Shown here: one piece after another, positions 38,981 to 52,200 of the stretch
Numbering within the stretch: position 1 is the first letter of the stretch
How the letters are laid out: every line of letters begins with the position of its first letter
NCBI RefSeq assembly: GCF_002078875.1
Contig: NC_034421.1
Span: forward strand, 8,206,365 to 8,270,364
Direction of reading: 5' to 3'
From: Numida meleagris
Taxonomy: Eukaryota > Chordata > Aves > Galliformes > Numididae
DNA: 64,000 bases
Program-made: the position numbers and the translations under genes
The notes under the pieces: model-generated
What the model was told of the DNA's origin: nothing
Seen by the model: the letters and a program-made list of their open reading frames with translations, nothing else
Database searches by the model: none

Positions 38981-39043
38981 GTGAGCGTGCGGCGCGCGGC
39001 GCCCGCCGAGTTCGAAGCACGGGCAGTGACTGCGCTGCCTCGC
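38981..39043. promoter_or_regulatory. Small CpG cluster (micro CpG island)
   Basis: Twelve CpG dinucleotides fall within about 57 bases, including GCGGCGCGCGGCGCCCGCCG, in a region otherwise poor in CpG. The cluster is far below the length of a standard CpG island. It could be an unmethylated regulatory element, a weak promoter or a chance GC patch. Frames of 138 and 150 codons run through it on the minus strand and one of 87 codons on the plus strand, an effect of few stop codons in GC-rich DNA. Confidence 0.4.
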
Positions 39044-39060
39044 AGCCCTGTGGGAGCAGC

Positions 39061-42000
39061 AAAGTGTGCTCGCAGTAGTTGAAACCTAGACACTTTTTTG
39101 CCCAATAATGATTTAGTGTATTGAAAGAAAGAAGTATAGGAAACTTTTGGATTGCAGCCCACAGGGGGGAAGTGAATGATCGCAGTGGTCGAGCCATTGT
39201 TCACCATGCTGTCATCATCTATTGGAAAGCGTGAGGTTGTAAGCAGCAGCTGTCTAGGGAGACAAATCAGCTGAAAAATTTATGTCTAACAGGCTTCCAG
39301 ATACTGACCCAGGGAATATAATCAATTACAAAATCAATGTATACATGGAGCTTGGGATCTCATTCTGGGCACACCAAGTTTTGAAGGATTCTGGCTGTAC
39401 TGGAAAACGTAAATGCTGGAGGAGTTCTCTTCCTGTCTTTGTAATGATTATTTTGTAGGCCCCGTACAATCCAGATTCACATCAGCACGCCGGCCTGCCT
39501 CCTCTGCAGCGTACTCATCGCTGGTTTTCATTCATTGTCCACCTTATGTCCTGCTTTTGTCATAAGTTGGGAAGTAAGTGAGAAAGGCATACAAAGTAGA
39601 ACTGTGTTTAGTGCATCAAATAATGTGTTCTAAGGTTGGATACAGGACTGATGTGTGTTTAATGGGGTAATCTGAATTGCAGTAAAGTCAAGGCAAAATT
39701 CCCATTGACTTCAGAGGGACCCCATGTTCCCTCTAGCTAGTCCCCCTCCATCTCTTCTTTTGGAGTTGTCTTTTTTTTCCCCTTCGCTCATTCCTAAGCT
39801 TATGAATATACTGTTTTCTTCCCTCAACAGTGTTACTGTTCAGTGTGTGTGCCATTACCAGCTGTAGCCAGCATATTTGCCTCCTCCCAGTTTCCAAATA
39901 TGCCAGGCAGGGGCAGGGTCTAGTTCAAAGTCCTTAGGGTTTGTTGTCCTTAATTGTCTTGATCACTTTTTAAAAATATAAGTATCTCTAAGCAAGCAGC
40001 TAGTGCAAAATATCATATCCGATGAATAAGTAAAGTGAACTGGGACTCTCCTCCAAATCTGAGGGAGTTCATTTCAGGTGTGGGCCTCTGTTGTTTGCTG
40101 AGAAGTGTGATGACTCCATGCTTTCAGCCAGGTTGGAATGTGGTCGTTAGCATTTGAGATGCTCCAGTTCTGTACCACAGTGGGAAATGCCTTTCCATTG
40201 GTGCTTGCATTTTGCTCACCACAGATTCAGGACTGTCATCTTTTTCACAAGGCTTTTGTGATGGGACTGATGGGACTTTTCCATCAGTTTGAGACTTCCT
40301 CAAGATACCCCGCACCGGTTTCTTGTGGGGAATGCGGACAAGCAGGGGGATTTGGGGTCACCTCTCACGATGGTGTTGCCTGTCTGGAACGGCAGTGCTG
40401 GTTGCATGGGGACCCTGTGTGCTGCTCCTGCCCTGCACCTTCTGAACCCGAGGTCCGCCTGTAACAGAGTGGGGAAGAGAGAGGACAAGGAGGGCTGCAC
40501 GCAACCCCTGAAAGCCTGTGGGCAGTCAGCGTGCCTTCTGGGTGCTGCTTCCTTAATTTAGTGCTAGGACCAAGATCAAACAGCTGGTGAGATACTCAGC
40601 ACAGAGCATCAGGCCAGCAGGCTCAGAGGAATGCATGGTGAGGAGTGCGATGTGTGGTTTCCAGTCAGTGCTGTGTGCGTGTTCACAGAAGCCAACTCTG
40701 CAAACTGAGGAGCATGTATGTGTGGAACTTCATCGCTTTCTTCTTTTTTATTTGTTTAGAAAACTCATTTCTGTTGCAGGCAGGAAACGCTGCAGTAGAA
40801 ATACACAGCCTGTATATAACAAGTCTGTGAATTCTGCCTTATGGACATACCGAGCAATGTAAAGGGAATATTAATAAAAAAAAGAACATGAGAAGCGTGA
40901 AGTTCAACCATACCACACTTTCTTGTTTATTACAAGATTTGTGTCCTCATCTTTTTTGGCATGTCTTTTATTAAAACTTTCATCATTTTATCCTGTTTTT
41001 CCAGTTACATACTTCTTAACCTCGAGCACTGTTATAGCCCCATTTCCAAAAGAAATAAAATGAGATCCAAAGTAATCCATATTATATCCCTCTAATACAA
41101 AGGAAAGTTCCACTCAGTCAATGTTGTGTTTATGATACAGGTAAAAGTTCTGTAGTTTTTGCAGTTAGGCACAGCCTAATGGAACAACATCTGCTCTTCC
41201 CTGACTTCTTTTCTAGTTCCTCCAGTTTGTTCTGTGAATAAGAAACCTTCTGTAGTTTCTTCTATGAAGAAACCAGAAATAAGCATTTCTTTCTAGTTTA
41301 TCAAAATTACCCTGGTAGTAGTTCACCTGGGATGTGCTTCCAGATCAAGGCTGATAAAGCCAAGTGATGACTGATACACCTTTGACAAATTGAGGGCAAT
41401 GTGAAGCCTTTATGTGGCAGGCAAATCTTGTGCTATGGTGCTGTTTGTTCACAAAACATCAGAAAAACTCTGCTCTTGCTTTTCAGCAGTTTCCAGAAAT
41501 TTCAGATGACTTTCATTTAACTTGAGATCCATATGTTTATCAGCTCATGATCAATGATAAATAGTTCTGAATCACGGCTGGTATTTAGAACATACGACGT
41601 TCCTCATACAGCTATTTTGGCCCCTGTTACTCCAGGCACACGGAGCAGTTTTGGCTCAAGGTGGACTCAGTTACTCAGCACGGCTTTTATTGCCAGGGGA
41701 AGAAACTCCTCCTGCCTCTCTTGAAGCCAGCAGTGTGTGCCTGCATGTATTTTTACAATATCTGTTTTATAAGAATGGTTTCTCACTTCTTCTCATTTGA
41801 GAATTGAATTAGCTTTTGCTGCTGCTTCACTGACTCCACAAAACATTTCCCTGCAATCATTTAACACACTATTAAATTCTGGAGTATGTTGTCTGTACAT
41901 CTGATAATTTGATTTTGAGTGATGTTTGTGTCATTACTTAGCATTTTAGTCAGCAACAACGTTAGTAATAAGTAGAGAAGCTTTTAACAGTGAGCTCAGA

Positions 42001-43470
42001 GATTTTAGAAACCTTGGTGTAAGGCTGCCGGGGAGCAGAATGAATTGCTTTCAAAGCCATTACGTTCCTATGGCTTCCTAGGATCAATTCGCTTCAACTT
42101 GCTGCTTTTGCATTTTCAATAGCTTCCTTAATTTCTTCTATTTAATCCAAACGGGGCAAAATTCGCTTTCATAAATCTGTTTTAAACAGTTTGGAGCTTC
42201 CAAACTCAAAACATGAAGTACTTTGAGGATTCTGCTTCTCTCTAAATGTCTTTATATTGCACATTGTTCTTCAAGGGCTATCAAGTGCCAGAGAAGACCT
42301 CACAGATTATTAACTTTGGCCGCCTGTTTGTTCTCCAGTTCTGGATCTTATTTTCCAGTTCAACTGGGCAGTTCATCCCACTGGTAATGAACACTATCAG
42401 AGCCGTGCTAGACTGAAGCTGTCGAGCCTGGGAGTAGAAGTGGTGCCCAGGCACCAAATTCGACAGGGAAATTTTTTCACTAGCAATTTACCATGTGGAA
42501 GATTTGTACCATCACTTAAAAAGAAGGAAGAAAAAGGAAGAAAAGCTTGTTTAACCAGCAGTGCAGATTTATCTTTCTCCTCCCAACTGCTGATGTTACG
42601 ACAGACTGTTTCTGTCTGTGACCCATGCAGCCGTGTTGTCAGCAGCAGCAGAAGCGGTTACTGGGATCTCTATCCCACCCCAGCTGCTCCTCTGGGGCCT
42701 CCTCCACCCTCGCAGAGAGCTGTGCCTTTTCTCTGTGTTCTCAAGCGGTTGTGCTTGCACATGCACACAGGGTGCACAGTGTGAAAAAAAAACACTGAAG
42801 TCCCAGTGATAAGAAGCTGGTGTTGCTTGAAGTCGCCTTTGCAGATTTGGAATTGTGCAGGCTCTGATTTGGCTCCTGTGAAGGCTGGCAATTACGGGTG
42901 GTCCCAAGAGTCAATACCTTTTCTAGCTGCAGTCAGCAGGCAGAAGATAGATGGTCTGATCCAAATACTGCCTCTCACTCCGTTGACTTTACTGTTCGTG
43001 CAGAGGTTCACTGAAATAGCAACATGGCTGTTTGTTGGGTCTGCACTTCCTCTGTGGACAAAGGCGCTGACGGCCCATGTGAGGCCTGGGCTGCTCAGTG
43101 AGAGGAGGTTGGAGGGAGCGTTTGAATCCTGGGCCTTGGGCGAGTGCTTGAACAAATGTTCTCTAGATGTGCTCAGCCCAAGGGGTGTGGGCATGAAGTA
43201 GCTTGGTACCGTATCTACCTCCTGGTCTTCAGGGCCAGGATTGCCTCTCGGCACCATGATTTGCAGGCCAGCCAGCCAATAGAGACTGTACTGCTTTGCT
43301 TTGCTTTCTTTGGTTATTTGTGGGAGTGGGAAATGTGATACGTTGTGATTAGCAGAAAACCTGTTACTTCAATGCTTGTTGGGTTTTGTGTATTTTTAGA
43401 TTCTCCCAGAAGCCTTGTCCTAGATAATTCTTCTGTGGCTTGTGAATGCTTTGCTTTGTGAACATTTAAT
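39061..43470. other. Unique non-coding DNA
   Basis: No supported gene or transposable element. Stretches at 40924-41100 and 41870-42260 are AT-rich and could be conserved elements. The 42440-43260 part is GC-richer and has overlapping open frames on both strands (up to 131 codons plus, 121 codons minus), with no recognisable product. Confidence 0.45.
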
Positions 43471-43479
43471 CCGGTGTAG

Positions 43480-43860
43480 GACTCAGCAGTAATTAGCCAT
43501 GTGGATATTTATGGAGACATTCTAACCTGCATTGTTCATGAATATTTCACCATGGTGGAAATTTCACACCCAATAAATCACTAATGAAAATGTCATTTCC
43601 CAGCTGCATTTACCTGACGTGCTGTTAATCTTGCTGTACTCATTGGAGATAGAATTACTGTCAGATTTGCAACAGGAAAGGAATTGATTTTTAATTAGTG
43701 ACCCCAATAATGTAGGTTAAAAATTATTTTTTAAATGGTGATTTAATGGCCCTCTTCGCATAATGCTATCAGCTTCATTGCCTGTAGTGATGTTTTGTAG
43801 ACTGCTATTCAAACAGATGCTTTGAAGGACAGCATAACAACTGTCTGCATCAGAGGGATT
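43480..43860. other. Candidate conserved non-coding element
   Basis: An AT-rich, repeat-free block with several textbook homeodomain cores: TAATTAGCC near 43492, AATAAATCACTAATG near 43572 and TTTTAATTAGTGACC near 43690. There is also a CCATGGTGG palindrome region near 43551. No frame of note is present on either strand. The density of TAATTA-type sites is higher than in neighbouring DNA by eye. A role as a developmental enhancer is inference only. Confidence 0.3.
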
Positions 43861-45911
43861 AGGGAGAGGAGCAGTGTTATGGAGAAGGTGGATCTGAAAA
43901 CAAGGACTGTCGGAGAGACGAAGTGAAGCTCATTTTCCTCTGCATTGTCTAAGCTTACAAGGCACAAATGCCACTCTCCATGCATTTGCCTCTGGTTTTC
44001 TCCTGAACTGGGCCATCTAACCCTTGGTGACGCTTCATGATGGCAATTATTACAGGATAGATTGTGGTGCCTTGAAAGATCATAAATTATTTTGCCTGAT
44101 TTATGATCTGTATCCTTCCTTTTTCAAATTATAGCTTACATTGTTGCCAGCATCATGCAGTCAGACATCTCTAACTTGTGGCATAACAGAATGCCACAGC
44201 ACAAACAAGAGTACAGCTTCCTTAGGATTGTCACGGCAGATACACTGACTTAAGCGAAGGAAGTTAATGAAATACTAGAATAGGATTATTGCTGTTAAAA
44301 ATGATCATGAAAAAGGGTATGAATCATGCCATATGAGGGAGCTGTAGCCTTCTCCTTTCTTCAAAGTCATACTCTCTAGCTGTATTTTATTATCCTGTAT
44401 ATTGCTGACTGCAGATGCTCATAGCAAAAAGCAATAATAAACCCTCTGGTCAGCATCTGCAAAACCTTCAGCTTGTTAAATTCTGAGAAAATGTGAATTT
44501 CCCAAAATCCACCTGTGCTTCTGAACTTGTAGGAGTGTGTACCCTTGTATGGACAGATGTTTCTCAGTGTAAATAGAGCAGCGAGCCCCTCTGCAGTCAG
44601 CCAAGCAATTGGGATCAGGGGATGATAACACCGTCGTCTTCTCTCAAAAGAAGCCTTGGGATTTTCACCTGAATTCTGAATATTCCACATTTAAGGCTTG
44701 TCTACATCCATGGTGATTCAGCCCTTGCTACGGCCATAGGCTTCTTGCACACCTACTTCTGTTACTTGTCTTGCAGGTAGAATAACTCAGATTGTGGGCC
44801 AAATTTTGAGGCTTTTCATTCAGTCTTGATTGTTACAAAGACAAGTTCGCCATGGTTTAGATGATACTGCAGATATCTGACACATCTGAAAAAAGGCCTC
44901 TTATCGCCACGAAAATGATTTTAAAAGCATGAGCCAACCAAGTTCCACTAAAATCAAACCACATTTTTCTATTCATTTTGCTCAGTTTTGAATCCAAGCT
45001 TATTTCCCAAGGTTAGAACACTCGTGTTTGAAAACATTATCTTTGATGACTAACAGCTCCATCATGCCGGAGACCATGGAGCTGTGACATGACTAAGCAC
45101 CACGTTCCCTGACTGCAGGTTTTTCATATCGTGCAGAGGTTCGTGAGGGTGGTGTTACTCACTGCGTGGATGTAATTCCTCTCTCCAAGGCACTTTAACT
45201 GACTCAGCACTCCAAAAAGCAACTATCTGTAGCATGAGTTCATTAGTTTTACTTGCCTTCAGTAGCAATTCAGGGCACTCTCTTCTTTGAAAAGAGAAAA
45301 TATATTTTTGAGAAACAAGTTAACCTGTACTCTTGTTTGTGCTGTGCCATTCTGTTATGCCATAAGTTAGAGGTGTCTGACTGCATGAGAGTCACTTTTG
45401 ATTTCTTAAACTAGGAGGGGCTGCTGGTTTGGTTGTTAAAGGGGAAACGCTCTGGAAAGAAGAGAAGCCTGTTCTTTATATCACATCACTGCTGGATGTG
45501 AAAGAGGGTAGGTAGGACTAATATAAGACTTTGCCTCTTTGAAGACTTATCCATTTGTATTCTGTATTGATGTGCCTTTTTGACGTATATTGAGGTATGT
45601 GAAAGCAATGTTGATTTGGGACCATGAGTACTTACTTTACCATGCTCCCATACTGAGAGCACAGAAGTTGGTATGAGCCCATTGTCCACCCATTCCTTCC
45701 TGCTTCCCGTGGCTGTCAAGGGCAGCTCACTGTACCTCTGCTTTTAGACATTGTTTTTCCTGAATAGTAATTAGTAATTCTGTGTTTCTCCAGTTTGCAA
45801 GCAGATTGCAGATGCCCATATTAGAGCTCCAAGCATCCTGCCTGTGAATTCAGCAAAGCAACCTCATGGGGCAGGGTGAGTTTGCATGAATGGATCCCTA
45901 AGCTCATATTG
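43861..45911. other. Unique non-coding DNA
   Basis: No gene and no recognisable repeat. Frames of 77-104 codons on the minus strand (44376-44690, 45486-45719) have no recognisable product. Confidence 0.5.
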
Positions 45912-46520
45912 TCAAACACTTTGACAAAATGGCAGATGAAATTCATTGTTGATAAATGTGCAGTGATGCACATGGGAGGAAAAACACACTCAGTGATGGT
46001 CTCTGAACTAGCTATTAACTGCAAGATCTCTTTCCTGAGTGGTTTTATAGAACTATCCATTATATTGTCAATTCCGTAGCAAAGCAAAACAAACCAAAAG
46101 CCCAGATAGAATGGTAGGAATTACTAGGAAAGGACCAGGGACAAAGCAGAAAATGTTCTGTTGTTGTGGTTAAATGGACTGATTCTTTGTGTCATAGCAA
46201 AGAGGTAGCTAAGGGAGGAGTGTGACAGAAATGTGTGACATAATGAGTGGCATGGAGAAGAGGCATGGAAACCTGTTTCTCTTAGAGCAAAGTCAAGCCA
46301 CCTTCAGGTGAGGTTTTCATGTTAAGATTTGGGACAAATAGAATGAGGTACTTCTTCACATAACAGTTCAGCTGAGCTGTGAAACTCTGCCATTCATTGT
46401 TGTGGTTATAAAAAAATATATTAGAATAGATAGGTAGAATTCTCAGAGCAGCTGGGTAGATCAATGGGAAGCTGGTCTGGGAAGGGCCATTGAATGTCTG
46501 TATAATCACCTGCTGCTCTT
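45912..46520 (+). mobile_element. Ancient CR1 LINE with ORF2 C-terminal remnant
   Basis: This CR1 differs from the avian-type copies in the window and resembles CR1 families found across turtles, crocodilians and birds. The plus-strand frame within 45876-46079 shows TKWQMKF.VDKC.VMHMG followed by SELA, a pattern known from the C-terminal part of CR1 ORF2 beyond the reverse transcriptase. The 3' part then shows 'aggtacttcttcacata', a 'ctgtgaaactctgcc' block and 'gatcaatgg'. Many differences and a broken frame after 46079 indicate great age. It probably inserted before modern birds diversified. Both ends are approximate. Confidence 0.82.
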
Positions 46521-49113
46521 GAGGAGTTTGAGCTGCTAATGAATCAGGAGATTTAACAAGGAAGTGTCACTCACTGGATGGTTGTCTTGGTACCCTTGGC
46601 ATCTGGACACAGGATACTGGATTGCTGCTTGATCCCAGAACTTTTATTCTGTTCTTTGGCTCTTAAGCCTAGATCCTACGTAAGCAATTGGGCACTGTAG
46701 GCACAGGTTCCCAACAGGTGTTCCTAGCAAGAAGGTCTCGGCAATGTCATTCATCCCAATTTAAGGAGACTACCTAGCCAGATATCTGTCAGACACCCTC
46801 GAGCTCTGCATAGGTACTTACTCTTTAAGTGTGTCTCCTTTTTAACAACTGTGAGCACAGGGAATTTAGTAGCTTTGTGTACGTCAAAGTTTCAGGAAGA
46901 TTTGAAAGGTTGCAAGACAGGAATATTTAAAAAGACTGTTGCTTTGCTTGCAAGCTGGTTTGCTCCTTTGCCTTTCCATGCTGTCAGCTTGCAAGCATTA
47001 CTGGTGTAACATTAATTGTTCAAGCTGAAGTGTAGTCACTCTTGTCTTTCATTAATAGCATTTCTCAGGAGAAGGGAGGGTATTTATCTCTCAGGACAAG
47101 AGATTGGAATGGTCATGGAAGGTGAAGATTCTGCGTTTTCATCACAAAAGACTGAAATGACAAATGCGATCTCATATCCCAGTAGAGGTGCAGTTAAATT
47201 TGAAAGATTTTTCCTTGAAGGCTTGAACCTTTCCAAGAAACCAAACCAAGCCAATGAGCAACTGCTTGCTGAGGCTCTCCTGTAATGTGCTGCTGTCCTG
47301 GCTTTGCACCGAACTTTTCAGAAGGAAACAAAACAGATACATCACCTAGTTGGAACAAAAATTGTTGCCTGACCCTTAGCTTACAACCTTCAAATCCTAA
47401 AACAGCAAAAAAGAGCACTTACAAACCTAAAGATCTCTGTTCTCAATGCTTAATTATTAATCCTTAAAGCCTTCCTGCTAAGGTATTTTTAATAATTGAA
47501 AAAAGCATAGAAAATAAAGTAGATTCTGATCCTAGCCTTACTGGTGTTTCATGTTACTCTTTCTGCCAGATACTTTTTCCCCTCCTGGCAGCCTGCACTT
47601 CCCAAGAAAAGTGTTAATTCCTTTCCATAACTCTTTCTTCAGTGAGCTTTTCAAATGTACAAGCAGTTTGTCAGGCATTGTAACCTTTATGCACCCAGAC
47701 AGCTTACCCCTGCAAAACATGCTTACCGCTTTGAATCCTGATCTTCAGTGATGGCTTTACCAAGTCCTGTTCCCCAGGCTTCTGATGCAGCACGGAGCAG
47801 CAGGTGGTGTCCCCACGGCCCCTGAGCATGGCCTGATGGACGCCTGTGGGAGACACAGCTCTGCTCTGCCTCCACTCTGTCTGCCGAGCAGCGCTGCAGA
47901 GCAGTTTAGATCCAGGATGTCAAGGCACATGCTGTTCTCCATTTAGATCACATCCTCCCTCTGCTTTGGATGTGTTATTCTTAAGAGAAGCTTTGGTGTC
48001 TATACGTGGGCAATGTAGTGACTGTGGAGTGTCCATGAGTCATTGTTAGCTTATTCTGTTGCAATGGAATAGAAATGTAATCAAAATACTGATAGTGGTT
48101 GCACAGCTATCTCATAGCCATAGTTCATAACTGAAGATTAAGACATGCTCCTTACTCATTCTTCCTCCTCAAAGTGCACAGTTTGGGAAAGCAAACTTGA
48201 AGGAGAGAGGAGAAATGGAACGGGTTTGTGCACAACGTGCTGTGGGCAGGGCTGGCAGCAATGGCTGGGCACTCCTCGAGGCACAGGAGGGCTCGGCCTG
48301 AGGGTGATGAAGCCAGCTTTGCTTGGCTTGACTTCTTCTGGAGTAGGTCATTTCACAGGGAGAGCCTCGTGTTTACCATAACCTACTCTGATGACTTTTT
48401 TCACAAAGACTTTTCTGTGCAGTGCATACTGCGTGGAGGAAAAACTGTAGTCTCTCTGCCCCTTTTTACTTCTTTTTCCCTTCACTTGCCCTCAAATGAA
48501 GGAAAAACGTTAATTCTCATGGGGGAGACAATAAAAGTAAGGTCCCAAATGTGCAGAATGGTGGGTAATTGGTGAGGGAGCCTGGAGGTGGGGAGATCAT
48601 CCAAGTCTGATGCAAGAAATACCCAGGAATTCAGTGAAGTGGTAGCTGGTTGGAAAGATTTGCTCAGTAGCTGTGCCATTTTTGGAAGACCAGCTCAGGT
48701 CTGGCAGCTGAAGTCACAGGCACAGCTGAGGCTGCCAAGACAAAGCAGAAGTGACGGAGCAATGAGCCACTGAGCTGGGGAGCTCAGTTTCTGCACCAGT
48801 GTAAGCTGGCAAAGGGTATGCCTCCACCAGCCACTGTGCAAACACTGCTTTTCCAAAGCAGTCAGCATCAGGCTGCAGTGAGCATTAATTACAGTGACTG
48901 CGCAAGTTAATAATACTAATAATTATAATAATAATGCTATTAATTGCTTGCCTTACAGTAGTATTCAGAAATCATCTTCCTGGATGGAATAAAGCAAGTA
49001 ATGAAGAGAGATGTGAGTGCTGCTCTAATAGCAGGTGGCTTTGCACCCTGAATCCATGCTGGTGTGCAGAGCCCTCTGCAGCACCACACTGTTCAGCCAC
49101 CCATCAGGGAGAC
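46521..49113. other. Unique non-coding DNA
   Basis: No supported gene. A GC-richer patch at 47757-48780 holds overlapping frames of 60-115 codons on both strands. An AAT-type simple repeat is listed separately. I recognise no transposable element between the ancient CR1 and the next CR1. Confidence 0.45.
48908..48935. repeat. Degenerate (AAT)n microsatellite
   Basis: About 28 bases of interrupted AAT/ATA trinucleotide repeat. A simple low-complexity sequence with several interruptions. Confidence 0.8.
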
Positions 49114-49222
49114 AGAATCATAGAATCACAAAGGTTGGAAAAGTCCTCCAAGATCATCCAGTCCAACCGTCCACCTACACCCATATTTCCCCACTAAACC
49201 ATGTCCCTTAGTACAACATCTT
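49114..49222 (-). mobile_element. Short young-looking CR1 LINE 3' tail, antisense
   Basis: On the + strand the segment starts with the reverse complement of the CR1 terminal repeat ('agaatcatagaatcacaaag'). It continues with 'gatcatccagtccaaccgt', 'cccactaaaccatgtccc' and 'agtacaacatct'. Agreement with the common avian CR1 form is high over about 110 bases, then stops abruptly. It is therefore a severely 5'-truncated and fairly recent insertion compared with the others here. It has no coding capacity. Confidence 0.95.
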
Positions 49223-52200
49223 GCAAAGGAGGTGGCTATTGCTGCCTCGCAGTCCATTCTACCTTCCAGATAGATGAAACACATTCCCTCTGGGTCTGTC
49301 TCATTTCTGAAAAGACCTCTTTGGAATCAGAACACGTGGGCTATGAGTTGGCTACAGCCTAACCCATGCCTTCTAGTGAGCTCAAGATTGAACTTGAAGT
49401 TTGTTAGCTTGAAGCTAATTTGTTTTGGCGTCATTCAGTCATAGCCATGAGGATGGTAGCAGCCACTCTGGGTGATGAGAGTCTTTGTCCCAAGGCTGAG
49501 AGAGAGCAGGCGTGTCCCCAGCAGGGAGCAATAGCAAGCTTGCATGGTTTTGATCAGGAATCATTGAGGTTACTTGAGGTGCTGGTGTCCTGCTTCTTGG
49601 TGCAGCTGTAGTGTCCCTGGTTGGTCTTTCCACAAGCAGCAGTGCTGGTAGTACAGCTGGCGGGCTTCCAGATGCTTCACTTCGATGTGAGTCATCTCTG
49701 AAACCCAAGACAGGGTGCAGGATGATAGTCACTGCAAAGTGAGGGGCTGCAGCACCCATGCCTGTGCTGCAGATGGGTGCTGCCAGCAGTGAGACATGGT
49801 CAAGGGCTGGGCATCTGCACTGTGTGGAGAAGTCGAACAAGGCAGCCTGGATTTCCTAAGGGAAAGAAATGAACTTATCACTTTATTTTATGATGATGCT
49901 GAATTCTGATATGAACAGACTGTGCCTTGTTTTTACATCTTTCACTCAACTTTGCTGTAAAAGCTGCTATAAAAATGAATTAAAAGACTTGCTTCACTTG
50001 AGTTAGCTCAGTGCAAGTCTTCCTCATTTATAATTCCAGGTGACTTATGAATCCAGATACAAGTTGTGCAAGCATGTAAGCAGATGCCAGGGACGTTTCA
50101 TGTACTCAGAATACAGGCCTGCTGAAGCTCAGGCCATGGGGCTGCGCTGAGCTGTGGACTGCATGTACATGGACCTGCTGAGCTGGCCTCCCAGCAAAGC
50201 CACACTGCTGTAAGCAGATGGGGAAGGGTCTCTGTGCTCTAGCTTGCAGCATTGTCCACTCCCAAAGCACTGCTCCTCCCTACATACAACTTCCATTCAG
50301 CTCCCTGTTTAATTAAGGACTATGCAAGTGTCACAGACACCTTTAACCACCTTGTCCCTAAATCACTATGTGCAGCAGCTGGTAGAAATGTTATACTTTG
50401 AGCCCTAGAACCTTTATCAAGTTTAATTGGAGTGTTAGGTCATTGCTTGCACTGCTGAGTGCAAGCATTGTGGTGACCCAGTAAGGGCCACCTGCCAACA
50501 ACCCATCTGCTGCTGCATGCTATTAGGATTAAGCTTTGACTGCCCAAGTGTGCAAGACCCTAATGGCCACATCTGCTCAGAGCAGTGCCCAAAAGCCTGT
50601 CAAGGATCCTCCTCTGGACTCTGCTGGCATTCCAGTCTCCTCTCCACCTTTTGCATTACTCTTTGCTTGGTATTTACCCCGTGCTCCATCATGGTGTACT
50701 AGTAACTCAACGCTCTTTGGGTTGTAAGTACATTTTCTGCCCTCCTACCTCTCTGGAAACCACATTTTTTTCATCATGGCTTGTGCCCTCTTCCACACAC
50801 AGTCCCACATTGACTGCAGAGCCCACACCTTCACTAAGAGATCCCTTGCCCCTATGCGTGAGATTCCTGCAGCAGCATCTGCTGCTTTCTTTGGGGAGGA
50901 AAAAGCTGCCTCACTTGAGCCCTCATTTTCTCAAATGATGACCACTTTTATTCTGTGTTTGCTTCTAAGTCTGATGTATAAAATCCTTCAAAAGTTTAGC
51001 TGTGGGCTAACCCTGCCAAAAACAGAAAGGGAAGGCTGGTTACAGCCATTCTTTTCACTTGATCTTGGTAATCCTGCCCAAGGATAATTTGTCAGAGATA
51101 CAATTAGGAGAAATGCCATGCACCTGATCTACATGAATAGAGCAAGACAAAATACACAGTGTTCTGATTTAAATTAATATTGATCCCACTAATAGAATCA
51201 GAGGTCCAAAATAAATTACATAAATGGAGTTAATCAAGACAAAAAATTTCCAAAGAGTAACCTCGTGTTAATGGAGCCGATTTTGCTGATGTCAAGTAAA
51301 GATGTGGAGAGGGATAAGAGAGCATTTGTCCAGGAAGGCAGTGGGCACTGCTGCCTCTTTCCCTGAATGTCCAGGGCTGCTGAGCAAGGAAGTTATTTCT
51401 GAAGACCTAATATATTAATTTAAAAATAAAGATTTTTTCCTATTTTACTTGTCTCTGTGGGACTACCCGAAGCCTCGGGCTAGCAGAAAGCTGCTGTGTG
51501 TGGCTGACAGCCCTTCTTCCCCTTGCCCAAGGGACATGCACAGCCCACAGGGCTGCTGGCTGTGAAAGGAAGGGAGAGCAGCGAGTGGGGAGCCAACAGG
51601 TGGGGATGGAGGGGAGCTGTCGCAAGAGCCTTGCTTCAAAGCTTCTTGGCAACAGACAGTAGATAATGTTTTAAAATGCTGCTACTCCTACGCTCAGACC
51701 TTGCTGCACCAGGCGCTGCTGAACAGACGTTGTTTAGCCTGGAGCTCCGGCTGTTAATGCCGAGCTTTCCTGCCACGGGAGGAAGGAAGAAAAGGACAGG
51801 CAGGGCACAGTCTGGGCTGAGCTGGCACAGGGTCTTCTGCAAAGGACATCGGAGCATACGGTTTGCTGTCTGCTGGCAGGGGAGAGCAGTGCTGGATCAG
51901 TGCGGGTCAGCGTGTGAGCTGCTTTGCTCTCTGCGGGTCACCTCTCCCCAGCAACAGTGGTGAAAAAAAATTCATAGTGTGGTGGAAAAGAAGTCTTGAA
52001 CCAAAGTTTGACACTCGCTGAAGTTGGTTCTGGAGCCTTTCAAGCTATGCAGGGACTTTAGTCACGTCATTTCCATTCTTTTTACTTCAGTTCAATTTTT
52101 GTTCTGTATGTTTTATTTAAATATCTTGCACTGCTATTCCTGGCTGTGGAGCTGCATGGCTCTCTTGTTTGTTATCGTAATCTAACATTTTTTCATGACA

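Noticed and set aside
38755..39207. Minus-strand frames of 150 and 138 codons
   Set aside because: They overlap each other and a plus-strand frame across the CpG cluster. GC-rich sequence lacks stop codons in several frames at once, and no protein similarity is apparent.
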